From positions 3,034,001-3,098,000 of the forward strand of contig AP031359.1 of the NCBI GenBank assembly GCA_037833965.1: a stretch of DNA of 64,000 nucleotides. The letters are read 5' to 3'. This document shows, in pieces, positions 39,947-51,513 of the stretch. A model generated the notes under the pieces. It searched no databases. It worked only from the letters and a program-made list of their open reading frames with translations, and had not been told where the DNA came from. The position numbers were made by a program, and so were the translations under genes. How positions within the stretch are numbered: the first letter of the stretch is position 1; each line of letters begins with the position of its first letter. The stretch is from Marchantia polymorpha subsp. ruderalis. Lineage: Eukaryota; Streptophyta; Marchantiopsida; Marchantiales; Marchantiaceae.

Positions 39947-42900
39947 TGTGGTAACACACTTTTTGTTTTTTTGCAGAATTTAAACAATTTTAGAAAAGAA
40001 GTACCGAAGCAGTGTCTGTAGTTAGGATTTGGTACTTTAAATAGAGTGGATTGAGGAGATCGTCCCAAGGTCACGAAGAATCGCGAAGTTGGACGTACCA
40101 GCGCCAAATGCCTTCGGCGCCTTCGGCAAGATCTCCTTTACTGAGGTGGCTCTACCCACGCGCTTCCAGCGTTTAGGGAAGGTACGCTTCCGGCGCAGAA
40201 ATGTCAGGAGGAAATCTCGCTAAAGACGTCAGAAGCCGGCAAGGACCTCTGAAGGCTTCCGACCATGAGTGCGCCTTCGGCGATGCGCCGCTAGCGCGGG
40301 AGGGAAACCTTCATAACAATCAGGATTCACGGTAGTTCTAGTAGGTTGAGGTTGCATTGGAAAGAGCTTGGAACGCTCGTTCTAACGAGCCCAAGAGCGC
40401 CGGAGATGGATCAGGGACAAAGAAGTTATGAGCGTCGGAAAACTCGCATCCGGACATGCGCTGTTCGCGCTAGGGTTCACTGTCGGAAAGGACTCCCGTA
40501 CGCCTTCGGCGATGCGCCTTCGGCGGAACCACGCGCTCATGAGAGGAGATCAACTCAGAGGCGGAAGCATCTTTGACGGCTGCGCAACGAAAGAGAAGCG
40601 CCGTCCGGATGTACGCCTCCGACGTGGCGCGGATAGGTGGGTGCGCTGGCATGATTTGCGCCTGCGGGAAATGCGCCGTCGGCGATAGGCGGGGCAGAAC
40701 GGACAAAACAAGTGGTACAAATACGCGCCGGCGTAATTCGCCGCCGACTTGATGTGCGCCTCCAGCGAGGCGCCGACGGAGAAGGAATACGCCAGCGGCG
40801 ATACACCTCCGGCGATAGTCAGGTTAGGAAAAGACAACCTAGTCGAAGCATATGCTCCATTGCGGCGAACTCGAGTCCGGAAGACGATGGCGGCGGGAGA
40901 ATTCAACATTCACGCATGCGAATGCGCGCAATGCGGAGTCGTGAATTCGAGCATGCGAGGGAGAACCGTTAGGCCGTATAGCCGGCTGCGTAATCAAGTT
41001 TGACTGTAACCAGTGAGAACGTTGGGCGATCTTGAATTCGGAGAAGAAAAGACTGCCCTCCAGTCTCATTCTCTCATTCTTGATTGTGATATTTCCAGCT
41101 TCCAAGATTAAGCGCAAGGGCGGAGAGACCTGCAGTGAGAAGAGAGAGTGCGAAGACGAGTTGCGCGAGGATCTTGACGGACCTTGCAGAGAGTTTGCGA
41201 GCAGCGAACTTGAGCGCCCAAGAGAGGAGAAAGCGATTTCAGTCAGTGACTGAACGACCGACGCGCAGCGGCGATTGTGAGAGAGCGAGCGGAAGGGAGA
41301 ACGTCTGTGTGTTTGCAGGAACAGCCAGAAAGATGTCGAAGGTCCCCCAGCTGCGAGTGTCCCCACTCAGAGTGCCGCAGATCGGTCTGCGCGCATTTCA
41401 AGATGTGTTAACAAGGCTGAAGCTTGATTTCCTCCTGTGGGGATGGAACTGAACATGTCCGGAGATGGTGCACGAGTATTTGCAGGAGAAACACAAGCCC
41501 TCGCGCGGATTCCGCCCACATCCCGAGAGGTGGGACATTAGTGACTGGGCGCAGGTGTTAGGAAGGTGTGCAGGCGAGGAAGGGTTTCTCCTCTTCGAGG
41601 CCGAGAGCGTGAAGGTGTCCAAGGAGGAAGAAATCTCCTACAATGACCTTTTCAAAGTTGCCACGCATCCCAAGAACGGTTTCCGGACACGGGATTACAA
41701 AGATCGATTGCGGAGATATGTCGCGACTGCATTGCTTCAGATATTGCAGCCAACCAAGACCGCCTACATGCATGGTTGGCAAGTGGGATTTGTGGAGCTA
41801 GTGTTGTCAGGAGCTCCAGTTCATTGGGCACGGCTCCTGTGGAAGGTGACGCGCCAACATGCGCAAGAAGAGAGAGGAGGGACCCTCAATCATCTTTCGC
41901 CTTACCTGATTGTGTTTTATCGAGCGATGGGATGTTTGACAACTTCGGAGCGGACACGGTTTCCACTGCTGATCCGGAGTTATCCAGGTAGATACTTGCG
42001 GGAGGCCGAAGTGGACACAGATCCGGACGAAGCACCTGCCAGTCCAGCTCCGGCTCCGGCTCCAGCAAGAGCAGCAGAAGAGCGTCGAAGTGAGCGCGCT
42101 CCGCGAAAGCGGAAATGGGATGAGAGACCTAAGGACAGGCAGCCGGAAGCTCCCGCTGCGCCGACTCGGAGTCGGCCAACCAACAAGCCTCACAGCCGGC
42201 CGAAACAGAGGGCACGCAATGTGGCGTTGCCAACTAGTAGGAATGCCTAGAAATGCGCCTTCGGGGTTGGAACTTGTACGGACGCGGACGGACGCGGACG
42301 CCTGCGAGTAGGCGGCTTGCGACGCGGACGCGGACGCCTGCGAGTGCATAGGCAAACGCCTTCGGCGGAAGGGAAAAACCGTGATAACGTTTTCAATTCT
42401 TAACGGTTTGCGTTAGTTAGGGTCTTGTTGGAAAGAGCTCAACACGCTCGTTCCAACGGGTCCAAGAACGCTTGGAACAGATGAGGACTTAGGGAGTTAT
42501 GACTATCGGAAGATACGTAGACGTTCGCCTTCGGCGGAAGGAGTTCGCCTCCGGCGGGAATTCCGCCTACGCGGAATGGAGATCAACTTTTGTCCGATGC
42601 GCGGACGGACGCCTTCGGCGGTTGCAGGCCTTTGGCGAAGCAGTAAAACCGGCATATCTTTTTCAATTCTTAGCGGTTTGACTTGATTCGGGTCTCGTTG
42701 GAAAGAACTCGACGAGCTGGTTCCAACAAGACCAAGATCTAGTGAAACGTATCAGTCATCAATGAGTTATGAGCGTCAAAAGCGGCTGTCATGGTTTGGC
42801 GTGAGGCCTTCGGCGTTAACATATAGAGGAGCCTTCGGCGTTAACAGTTAGAGGAGCCTTCGGCCCAAGGCGGCCTGCAAGTTGGCGGCTTGCGTGTAGG

Positions 42901-44218
42901 ACGCGTGGGACCCACATTCCTCGGATTTTGGAGAAGGAATTTTGGCCTAGGTTCCGAGATCTTGCGGGGCCCATATCTTTGCGATGGACAATCGGATGGA
43001 TCTGAAATTTTGTGGGGCCGTTGATCTCGACCGGCCACGCATGCCTGCAAATTTTCAGCCTCAGATCTTTGATGAAAAGGCACTGGCGGCTCTGTACAGT
43101 AGGCTTAGGATTCAGATTTAGGGTTAGGGTTAGATTTAGGTTGTAAGTTAGAGGGGAAGGCAGCCGCCGACTCCTCAGGTGTAGGATCTGTTGCGTCTCG
43201 CACCATGGCATTGCAGTGTAGTGTTAGTTAGGACTTAGAAGGTATAAAGTAGTTCAAGGCGTTTTGCCTTGGGTTCTTTCCCAATTTCAGAAGTGCAGAT
43301 CAGGAACTCATTTTCTCTACGTGATTGTGTCCTTAGTTCTGTCACCACGCAAGAGTAGCTACAACTTGGCGTTCCGCATTTTGTAGCTTAAGGCCTTCGG
43401 TCGAATGTTCAGAGCTAGTACAGTGGTTAGAGACTTGAGTAGTTCGGATCTACACCTGCGGGTGATTGTCGATGCTTAGAGCCAATGACTAGTTAGATAC
43501 TTGAATAGTTTCGCCCCTACACCTTCGAGTGTTTGTTCCTGATTGTACTCCTTCGGAATTTTTCCCCTGAATGCCAAAGTGAAGTTTTGCTACTTCGTGT
43601 AAGCCTTGGTTGTAAATTCAGGTTACGCTGCAGCAGGTGCCTTTGGGGTAACCCGTGTAGTATTTCTGGGAATGACAAGTGCTTGAGAATTCAAACACTT
43701 CAATAGACTGTTGTTGTGTTACTGGAATGTTTCTCAGTGAGTCCTTCAGTGCGGACCTGTGTTCTCTGCGCGTTTTGTGAGTTGAGAGTGTTGTTCACCG
43801 CGTATGAGTGACTTCGATCCGAAGTAGGCAGTCCAACCCGGGTTTCCTACGCTAGCAGTAAGCTAGTGGAAGTGTTGTAAAAGCCGGAGTTGGGAGTCAC
43901 TACCCGCAGCTTCGCTGAGTGTACTCTTGGGAGACCTTCCCCCTGAAATCTTGAGTAGAGGTCCTAACGGATCTTTGGGTTGTGTTGCTGTAGTTTCAGG
44001 TGTGTGTGTGTGTGTGTGTTTGTTACGCTGCACTGTGCGACCTCCGAGTGCGCTCCGAGTGGACACTTGCAGTATTTCTGGGAGAGACAGTCGCCTGAGA
44101 ATTCAAACTCCTCAAAAGTCTGTTAAACGTGACACTTTGTACCCTGTGTGTTCCTCTGTCCCTGTGGGTTCGACCTTTCTACCACTATATTGCAGTTTTA
44201 GCCTTCTGGGTTATTACA
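39947..44218 (+). mobile_element. Hybrid giant LTR: A-type 5' part, ORF-less-type 3' part
   Basis: Starts TGTGGTAACACAC (A type) and carries the start of the type A ORF up to about 42240. It then continues as the ORF-less type, similar to 22195-23978 (two stem-loop modules near 42423 and 42692, a TTTAGGG-like stretch near 43117, TATA 43243-43249, a GT run near 43999), and ends GGGTTATTACA at 44218. Flanks differ: GAGGG inside a type B ORF at the left, TTGAA inside gag at the right. This suggests recombination between two LTRs at different sites. Confidence 0.7.
41333..42240 (+). pseudogene. U3 ORF (type A), N-terminal part
   Basis: Starts ATG at 41333 (MSKVPQLRVSPLRVP). TGG to TGA at 41450-41452, directly after LLWGWN, breaks it. 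The rest of the conserved domain follows in the same frame (MVHEYLQEKHKPSRGF, WAQVLGRCAGEEGFLLF, GAPVHWARLLWK) until the switch to noncoding sequence near 42240. Confidence 0.8.
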
Positions 44219-44374
44219 TTGAACGTGATGTTAGCCCGCTGATTTCCGATATCTTCTACTACGTCGTAGTGGGCGTGTCGGCTTGACGCCGACAACTTGC
44301 GCTGTTCCAAGGATGCAGACGTCCGAGCGACAGAGGGCGTCGGTATGTTCCGTCCTTCTATCTCCGTTCGGGTG
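44219..44374 (-). pseudogene. Gag fragment between two LTRs
   Basis: The minus-strand translation gives HYDVVEDIGNQRANITFN, equivalent to the end of the nucleocapsid-protease linker in element D (HYDLVEDLGNRQVNITFN near 48950). Only about 50 codons survive between a plus-strand LTR end at 44218 and a plus-strand LTR start at 44375. Confidence 0.8.
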
Positions 44375-47300
44375 TGTGGTAACACACTTTTTGTTTTTTT
44401 TGCGGAATTTAAACAATTTTGAAAAAGAAGTACCGAAGCAGTATCTATAGTTAGGAAATGGTACGTTAAATAGAGTGAATTGAGGAGATCGCGGGTCACG
44501 AAGAATCACGGAGTTGGGCGCAACGGCGCCAAACGCCTTCGGCGCCTTCGGCAACAGAACCTTTGCTGAGGTGTCTTTACCCACGCGCCTCCGGCGCGTA
44601 GGGAAAGTACGCTTTCGGCAGAGACACCTCCGGAGGAGATGTCGCTGAAGACGTCAGAAGCCGGCAAGGACCTCTGAATGCTTCCGACCTGGAGTGCGCC
44701 GTTGGCGCAGGAGTAAAACCTTCATAACGATCAGGATTCACAGTAGTTCTATTTGGTTAAGGTATCATTGGAAAGAACTCGGGACGCTCGTTCTAACAAG
44801 CCCAAGAACGCTTGAGATGGATCAGGGACGAGGAAGTTAGGAGCATCGGTAAACTCGCATCCGGCGATGCGCTGTTCGCGCTAGGGTTCACCTTCGGGAA
44901 GGACCCCCATACGCCTTCGGCGATGCGCCTTCGGCGGAACCACGCGCTCATGAGAGGAGATCAAGTCGGAGGCGGAAGCGCCTTCGGCGGCTGTGCGGCG
45001 GAAGAGAAGCGCCGACCTGATGTACGCCTCCGGCGTTGCGCGGACAGGCGGATGCGCCGGCGTAATTCGCGCCGGCGGGATACGCGCCTTGGGCGATATG
45101 CGGGGCAGAACGGACAAAAGAAGTTGTACAAGTACGTGTCGGCGTAATTCGCGCCGACTTGATGTGCGCCTCCAGCGAGGCGCCGGTGGAGAAGGAGTAC
45201 GCCTTCGGCGATACACCTCCGGCGATGGGCTGGTTGGGAAAAGACAAAATAGTCGGAGCGTACGCTCCACCGCGGCAAACTCCAGACCGGCGTACACCTT
45301 CGGCAAGTATTACGCCTTTGGCGAACTCGAGGTCGGAAGCCCTCGGCGACGACGAACTCAGAACCGGCGGACGATGGCGGCGGGAGAATTCAACGTTCAA
45401 GCATGCGAGTGAGCGCAATGCGGAGGCGTGAATTCGAGCAAGCGAGGGAGAACCGTTAGGCCGCATAGCCGGCTGCGTAATCAAGTGGGATTGTACCCAC
45501 TGCCTACGAAGAGCGTTGTGCGATCTTGATTTCAGAGAAGAAAAGTCTGCTCTCCACTCTCATTCTCTCATTCTTGATTTTGAGTTTTCCAGCTTCAGAG
45601 CTTGAGGCGTGCAGCTCAATCGGGCGGAGAGATCTTCAGTGAGTTGGAGAGAGTGCAGAAATCAGTGAGCAGGAAGGAGTGTGTAGCAACCAGGCGCGCG
45701 GAGGCGAATTGCGCGAGGATCTTGACGGACCCTGTAGAGAGTTTGAGAGTAGAGAGATTGAGCGCGCAAGGGAGGAGAGAGCAATTTCAGTTAGTGTCTG
45801 AGCAGCCGACACGCAGCGGCGATTGTGAGAGATCGAGCGGGAGGGAAGAGCGTCTGTGTGTGCAGGAGGGAGCAAGAAATATGTCGAAGGTCTCCCAGCT
45901 GCGAGTGTCTCCACTCAGAGTGCCGCAGATCGATCTGCGCGCATTCCAGGATGTGTTGACGAAGTTGAAGCTTGATTTCCTCCTGTGAGGATGGAATTCG
46001 ACGTGTCCGGAGATGGTGCGCGAATATTTGCGGGAGAGACACCAGCCCGCGCGCGGATTCTGCCCCCATCTAGAGCGGTGGGAAATTAGTCACTGGGCGC
46101 AGGTATTAGGAAGGTGTGCAGGCGAGGAAGGATATCTCCTCTTCGAGGCCGAAAGCGTGAAGGTGTCGAAGGAGGAAGAGAACTCCTACAATGATCTTTT
46201 CAAAGTTGCCAGGCATCCCAAGAACGGCTTCCGGATGCGGGATTACAAAGATCGATTGCGGAGAAATGTCGCGACTACATTGCTTCAAATATTGCAGCCG
46301 ACCAAGACCGCCTACATGCATGGTTGGCAAGTGGGATTTGTGGAGCTAGTGTTGTCAGGAGCTCCGATTCATTGGGCACGGCTCCTGTGGAAGGTGACGC
46401 GCCAACATGCGCAAGAAGAGAGAGGAGGGACCCTCAATCATCTCTCGCCTTACCTGATCGTGTTCTATCGAGCGATGGGATGTTTGACAGCTTCAGGGCG
46501 GGCGCGATTTCCGCTGCTGTCCCGGAGTAATCCGGGTAGATACTTGCCGGAGGCTGAAGTGGACACAGATCCGGACGAAGCACCTGCCAGTCTAGCTCCG
46601 GCTCCGGCAAGAGCAGAAGAAGAGCATCGACGTGAGCGCGCACCGCGGAAGCGGAAATGGGATGAGAGGCCAGAAGACAGGCAACCGGAAGCTCCCGCTG
46701 CGCCGACTCGGAGTCGGCCAACCCACGAGCTTTACAGCCGGCCGAAGCAGAGGGCACGTAAGTTGGTGTTGCCGACTAGCAGTGCGGAGACCGGGCGTAC
46801 TCCGGTCCGGCGGAATGTCCTGCCCACGCAGGAGGAGATAATCGCGCAGATTCTAGGGAGGTCGATGAACCCCTCTGCGCAGAAGGCGCGGATGCGTTCA
46901 GAAGAAGTTAGGCGAACTGAGAGGCGGACAACTGCTAGTAGGCCGACTGCGAGTCGGTCAACTGAGAGTCGGCCAGATTCGCCGACTGCGAGTCGAATAG
47001 ACCCGGCGACCATTGTGCGGGCGCCTTCGGCGGACACACCTCCGGCGAAGACACCTTCCGCGCAGATCGCGCCGGAGGAGCAAGCAGTAGAAGCGGGCGG
47101 TGCAGGGGCGACAAGAGTGACTGCGGCGCTGATCCCTTCGAGAATAGGAGATCAAGCCGGAGCGGAGGCTCAGGCAGTGGGTTCTCCCACTGCCTTGGAT
47201 ATCTTAGCAGGGAGTGGAGCGGCAGTCGCGGCGGAAGCTGCCACGCACCACAGTTCCAAGGAGTCGCCAAGAGCTTCTGTGGCGACTGAAATCCTCGAAA

Positions 47301-47700
47301 TAGAGGATGAGACGAGTTCGGAAGAACAGGAAGCGGACTCTGTGCATGAGACGCCAACAGGGGTACTGTGCGAGCAGATAGTGCCACTCTTGCGATATTT
47401 GGATCGCAAGGCAGCAAAGTACGCGAATCCTAGAAAGCCGCAGTCTTATGTGGAGTTAGTCAAGAACAGGACGAGGATCAAGGTGGCCACGAATCCCGCA
47501 TTGCTCACTTGGGGCACTAGGTGCCGAGAGTTGGAGATGAAGAATGATGCCCTCCAACAGCACCTGGCGATCACGAAGAGGCTACAACAAGCCCTGCAAC
47601 AACAGCGTGAGGATGCGGCGATGAAAGCCCAGGAGGATGTTGAGCTGCTGCGGGCAAGGATTGAGTTGGAATTGCAGGAAGAGCGGAGACAAAACCGCAT
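44375..47700 (+). mobile_element. A-type giant LTR, truncated at its 3' side
   Basis: Starts TGTGGTAACACAC at 44375. U3 noncoding part with a stem-loop module near 44767 and many GC palindromes, then the type A ORF. It breaks off inside the coiled coil at 47700, where the minus-strand pol of element D begins. TATA and R-U5 are lost. Confidence 0.8.
45881..47700 (+). pseudogene. U3 ORF (type A), nearly complete but 3'-truncated
   Basis: ATG at 45881 (MSKVSQLRVSPLRVP). One nonsense change, TGG to TGA, at 45986-45988 in the LDFLLWG motif. From 46013 on, 565 codons are open: conserved domain, Pro/Arg/Thr linker, acidic patch, QIVPLLRYLDRK and the start of the coiled coil (QQHLAITKRLQQALQQQRED). 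It is clearly diverged from the 13981-16536 copy yet keeps the same domain order. Confidence 0.8.
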
Positions 47701-48250
47701 TGTAGCCTGAGAACCCGTCTAGGAAGCTATAGCACTCATGTCCCGCGACATGGTCTAAAATGGCATCCGTGAACGGCAGCGGGTGGTGATCCTTACGTGT
47801 TGCTGCATTCAACTTCCGGAAATCCTGACACACCCGTATCTTCCCCGTCAACTTCTTCGGTACGATAACAATCGGCGATACCCATTCACTGCTGAGCACT
47901 GGGTAAATAATGCCAGCGCTCAGGTACTTATCTATCTCCTCCTTAACTAGCAAGGAGTATTTTGGGTTGAGGCGATACTGGCGTTGACGTATGGGTACTA
48001 CTTCATCCAGCAAATCAATGCGGTGTTCTCCATACCGTGCAGGTATCCCCTTCATGTCTTCTATCTTCCAGGCGAAGACATCAACGTAATGGCGAAGGAA
48101 GGCATGTACCTCCCTTAGCTCGTCTCCTTTCACCGTGCTTGATACCTTCAAGCACTTGTCAGGACTGAGTCGCACTTTGTGACAGTCACTAGGGTCGACA
48201 ATGCCCTCTGTGTGACTCGTCTCACTCCTTCCCAGTCCGACCGTTAATTG
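47701..48250 (-). pseudogene. pol: RT N-terminal part of element D (truncated)
   Basis: Follows the UAG in the same frame as gag-protease and is open to the RT motif FLDGFSGYN, where it is cut at 47701 by the truncated LTR. Motifs: YGEHRIDLLDEVVPIRQRQY, IVIVPKKLTGKIRVCQDF. Very similar to the full-length element's pol. RNase H and integrase are missing. Confidence 0.85.
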
Positions 48251-48253
48251 CTA
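48245..48253 (-). promoter_or_regulatory. Stop-codon readthrough signal UAG CAA TTA
   Basis: TAG at 48251-48253 ends the gag-protease frame and is followed by CAA TTA, the exact tobamovirus-type context. The frame stays open into RT. Same position and frame relation as at 10094-10102. Confidence 0.8.
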
Positions 48254-50048
48254 TTCATCCTCCGGTTGAATAGCGTCTGGTTCCTCTTCTATAGAACAGC
48301 AGGCAACGAATCCCACAAAATAATCGGATTCAGTGGCACTTGAATCTGATCGGGCGGCCGAATCACTGTCCACCCCCGATGTGTATCCCGCACTAGTCGA
48401 CGGTGTCTCCCCTTCATGTCGGACCTTAGTCCAGGGCACAGTGATAGTATTGGTCGGCTCCTTAGGATGGGAGAACTTAAAGCGATGCCTACGCCAGTCA
48501 CATCGTACTTGTGCACCATACAGCCACGGTCGCCCGAGCAGGATATCATAGCCTTGCTTCAGCATGGGCTGCAGGATGATATAGTTCAACCGAAACTCCG
48601 CACCACCGATGTTTGTTCGGATATTGCGCAGCATACCTACAGGCATCCTCCGTGTCTGATCCGCTAACCTCAACACACGCCTCGAAGGTTCGTATTCACT
48701 GAACCCCAAAGCTCGCGCAGTGTCCTCCGTCATTGTGTTGACTCCTGATCCAGAGTCTATTGGTACCTTGCGTACACAACACCCTTCTATTTCCACATCG
48801 ATCTCTGGGGGTCCTTGGTCTTCGCTGGCCACTTGGTACACCTGGGGGGTTTTGGCTGCGCGCGGCTTCCGAGGGCGGCGTAACGAAAGCATGAACATCT
48901 TCCGATACGTCTTGTTGTCCTCCAGAAGCTGGTTGAACGTGATGTTCACTTGCCGGTTCCCGAGATCTTCTACTAAGTCATAGTGGACGCGTCGGTTTGG
49001 AGTCGACGTCCTGCGTGGTTCTAGACTTGCTACCATCTTCGCACCAAAGGAGGTTGACAAGTCTTCCCGCTTTGGTCCCTTCTGGTTGCGGGTCGCTTCT
49101 TTCAACAAGTTCGCTACCTCCTCTCTCATATCCGGGGCATAGTCCCGCTTTAGCACGCGTACTGGCTCATCCTCGACCGATGTATCGGTCCGTACTGCTG
49201 GTGCTTCTCGCATAGCCGAAGGCTTCCGTGCAGGTCGCAAGTCGGACTTGCTGGTTGCCTTCTCTTTTCCCTTTCCTGTTCGGTCGTCGGCCTTCCGATC
49301 GTGGTTGCGAGTGTCGCGCTCTTCTTCCTTTGATTTCTTTGAACTGCGAGTTTCCACTCGTCCGCACATAACTTCTTCCGCCGGCCATTCTTCTTCTTCG
49401 TCATTTCTGTCCGAACTCACTTCGACCTGGTTAACTTGGACGTCCTCCTTGGCTGGGGTTGTCACAAATCGTACCGTTTGCCGGTGAACTGGTGGCTGAT
49501 CACACTCTGGTGCAGTATGTCTAGACTTCTTGCAGTTACTACAGGTCGGAACATACCCGGTTTGCCTTTTGGGATGGGGGCACTGAGGGGAGTAGTGTCC
49601 TACTTCCCCACAATTAAAACAAGCTCGCGGTGGCGGTGGGTCAAACGTCCCTTGAGGTGCCCTGCGCCTCACAGGCACCGTAGTGGCCCTGTCTACCGGA
49701 TGATACCGGGGGATATGCACTGGCGGAATTGTAGTAGGGGCGGGGACCGATTGGATGGCGTAGGCTGCCTCTTCGCTCGCCTCTCCATAGTACTGGGGGT
49801 TTTCCCCATAATACGGTTGTGCCCACTCCACGGCGTTGACTGGATATGACGGACGGGTGGTAAGACACTCAGTGTTTGCATGCCCCACCGCTCCGCACGT
49901 AGTGCACCACAAGTTCGCTCGTACTTTCCCTGGAGACTTTCGTCGATCCTGGCTGCCCACCACGTGGACTTTCAGGTCGGCGAAGTCCTTCACAAGGGTT
50001 TCCACCTTTGATGCAATGTCGCCCGGCGCTCTGTCCATAGTTGCTCGT
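48251..50048 (-). CDS. gag: Gag-protease of element D, C-terminal two thirds
   Basis: Open frame with three CCHC knuckles (WCTTCGAVGHANTEC, CFNCGEVGHYSPQC, CSNCKKSRHTAPEC), then a basic linker and retropepsin with DSG (VPIDSGSGVN) and ILLGRPWLYG. It ends QPEDE then TAG. The N-terminal third is at 60608-61631, displaced by the insertion at 50049-60607. Protein similarity to the full-length element's gag is high but the nucleotide sequence is clearly diverged, which makes the pair useful for testing selection. Confidence 0.85.
50044..50048. repeat. Target-site duplication CTCGT (left copy; right copy 60608-60612)
   Basis: CTCGT precedes TGTGGTACC at 50049 and follows GGGTTATTACA ending at 60607. 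It shows that gag at both sides belonged to one gene before insertion. Confidence 0.9.
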
Positions 50049-51513
50049 TGTGGTACCCCACTTTTGGTAATTTTGAGGAAATTAAAACATTTTTTGGAAA
50101 ACTGTACCACGGCATCAGTGTAAATAGCCTTCGGTGCATCAAAATAGAGTGAATTCGGAAGATCGCGAAGATTCTCACGAGAACTCGTAGGATCTAGGAG
50201 TAGGGTGCAACATACGGGACGGGCACCACCCTCCATGCGAGCTTTGAAGGTATGATCCCTTCGGCGCAAGGCGCGAAATACGCCTTCGGCGCTGAGCCTT
50301 CGGCGCTAGAGGAATCCTTCAGAATTGGGTCGATTCCCAAACACCTCGACTTGGTTAGGGTCTTGTTGGAAAGAGCTCAACGCGCTGATTCCAACGAGCC
50401 CAAGAACGCCACAAACGGATGAGGACTCCGGGAGTTATGAAGGTCGCAATATACTCAGCTTTCCGCCTGCGCACAAGCGAAGAAAGTTTTGTCCTATGCG
50501 CGGACGAAGGAATGTCGCCTGCGCACAGGCGAAATAGGGTTTTGACGTAGGCGCGAAGTTCGCCTATGCACATGCGATCGCCTGCGCACAGGCGCTAAGG
50601 CGTCGGCGGGAAATCCGCCTTCGGCCCTAGAAATGCGCCTTCGGAGGTAGACATTGTACGGCGCCTTCCGCGCTAGCGCAACAGCGCGGACGAGCGGGGA
50701 GCCGCCGGAGTAGTAAAATCCATACGGACCGTACGGACTGTACGGACGGAACGGATGGATGCGCTCTTGGTGAGACGGAGTTGCGGCGGCGAGAGCGCCG
50801 ACGGAGAGACAAGGAACGGATAGTCTGGACGGAGTCTGTTGACCGCGGTCAACGCCTTCCGCGCCAACGCAGCGACGCGGACGGAATTCGCCTACGCGCA
50901 GGCGAGCGCCTGCGCACAGGCGAGTGAAGTTCCGCGCCGGCGGAGATTCCGCCGGGGATTCCGCCTGCGCACAGGTGGGAATTTGACTTTTGTCCGATGC
51001 GCGGACGAGCGGCGAGATACAGGAGGATTGGCCGAGGAGCGGTACGAACGAGTGTACCGCGCAAGGCGGAAAAGACGCCTTCGGCGCTGCACACCCATGT
51101 CCGCGGCGTAGTACGCTCGCGGAGTTCAAATTCGCCAATTCGAGCGTATGAGTTAAATCAGCGTCGGCGGAGCGTGAAGCCGCGCGTGAGAGCGGAGACC
51201 GTTTTGGCGTAGAGCCGGCGCGGCCATCAATTGATTCGACCCTCACGATCAAGAGTCGACCATGACCTTCGACCGTGAGACGGAGAGCGCTCCATTCTTG
51301 AATTCGCGATTCCATTTTCTAGTGCGAGCTGCGCGCGTCCATCTGCTAGCTGCTAAGCATTCCAGACATTGCCGCGCAGAAGATTATTTGTTGATTGAGA
51401 GAGAATTGAGTGCGCGTGATTTAGAATTGAGTGAGATTAGAGTTTGCCGAGGGACCAAGGAGCTCGAGCGGAGCAGAGAAAGAATTAGCGAGCAGGCGAA
51501 TTCCAAGAACACA

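Noticed and set aside
42816..43211. Minus-strand ORF in the hybrid LTR (a similar one lies at 22633-22971)
   Set aside because: Lies in noncoding sequence of the ORF-less LTR type; no domain, and frame content differs between the two copies.
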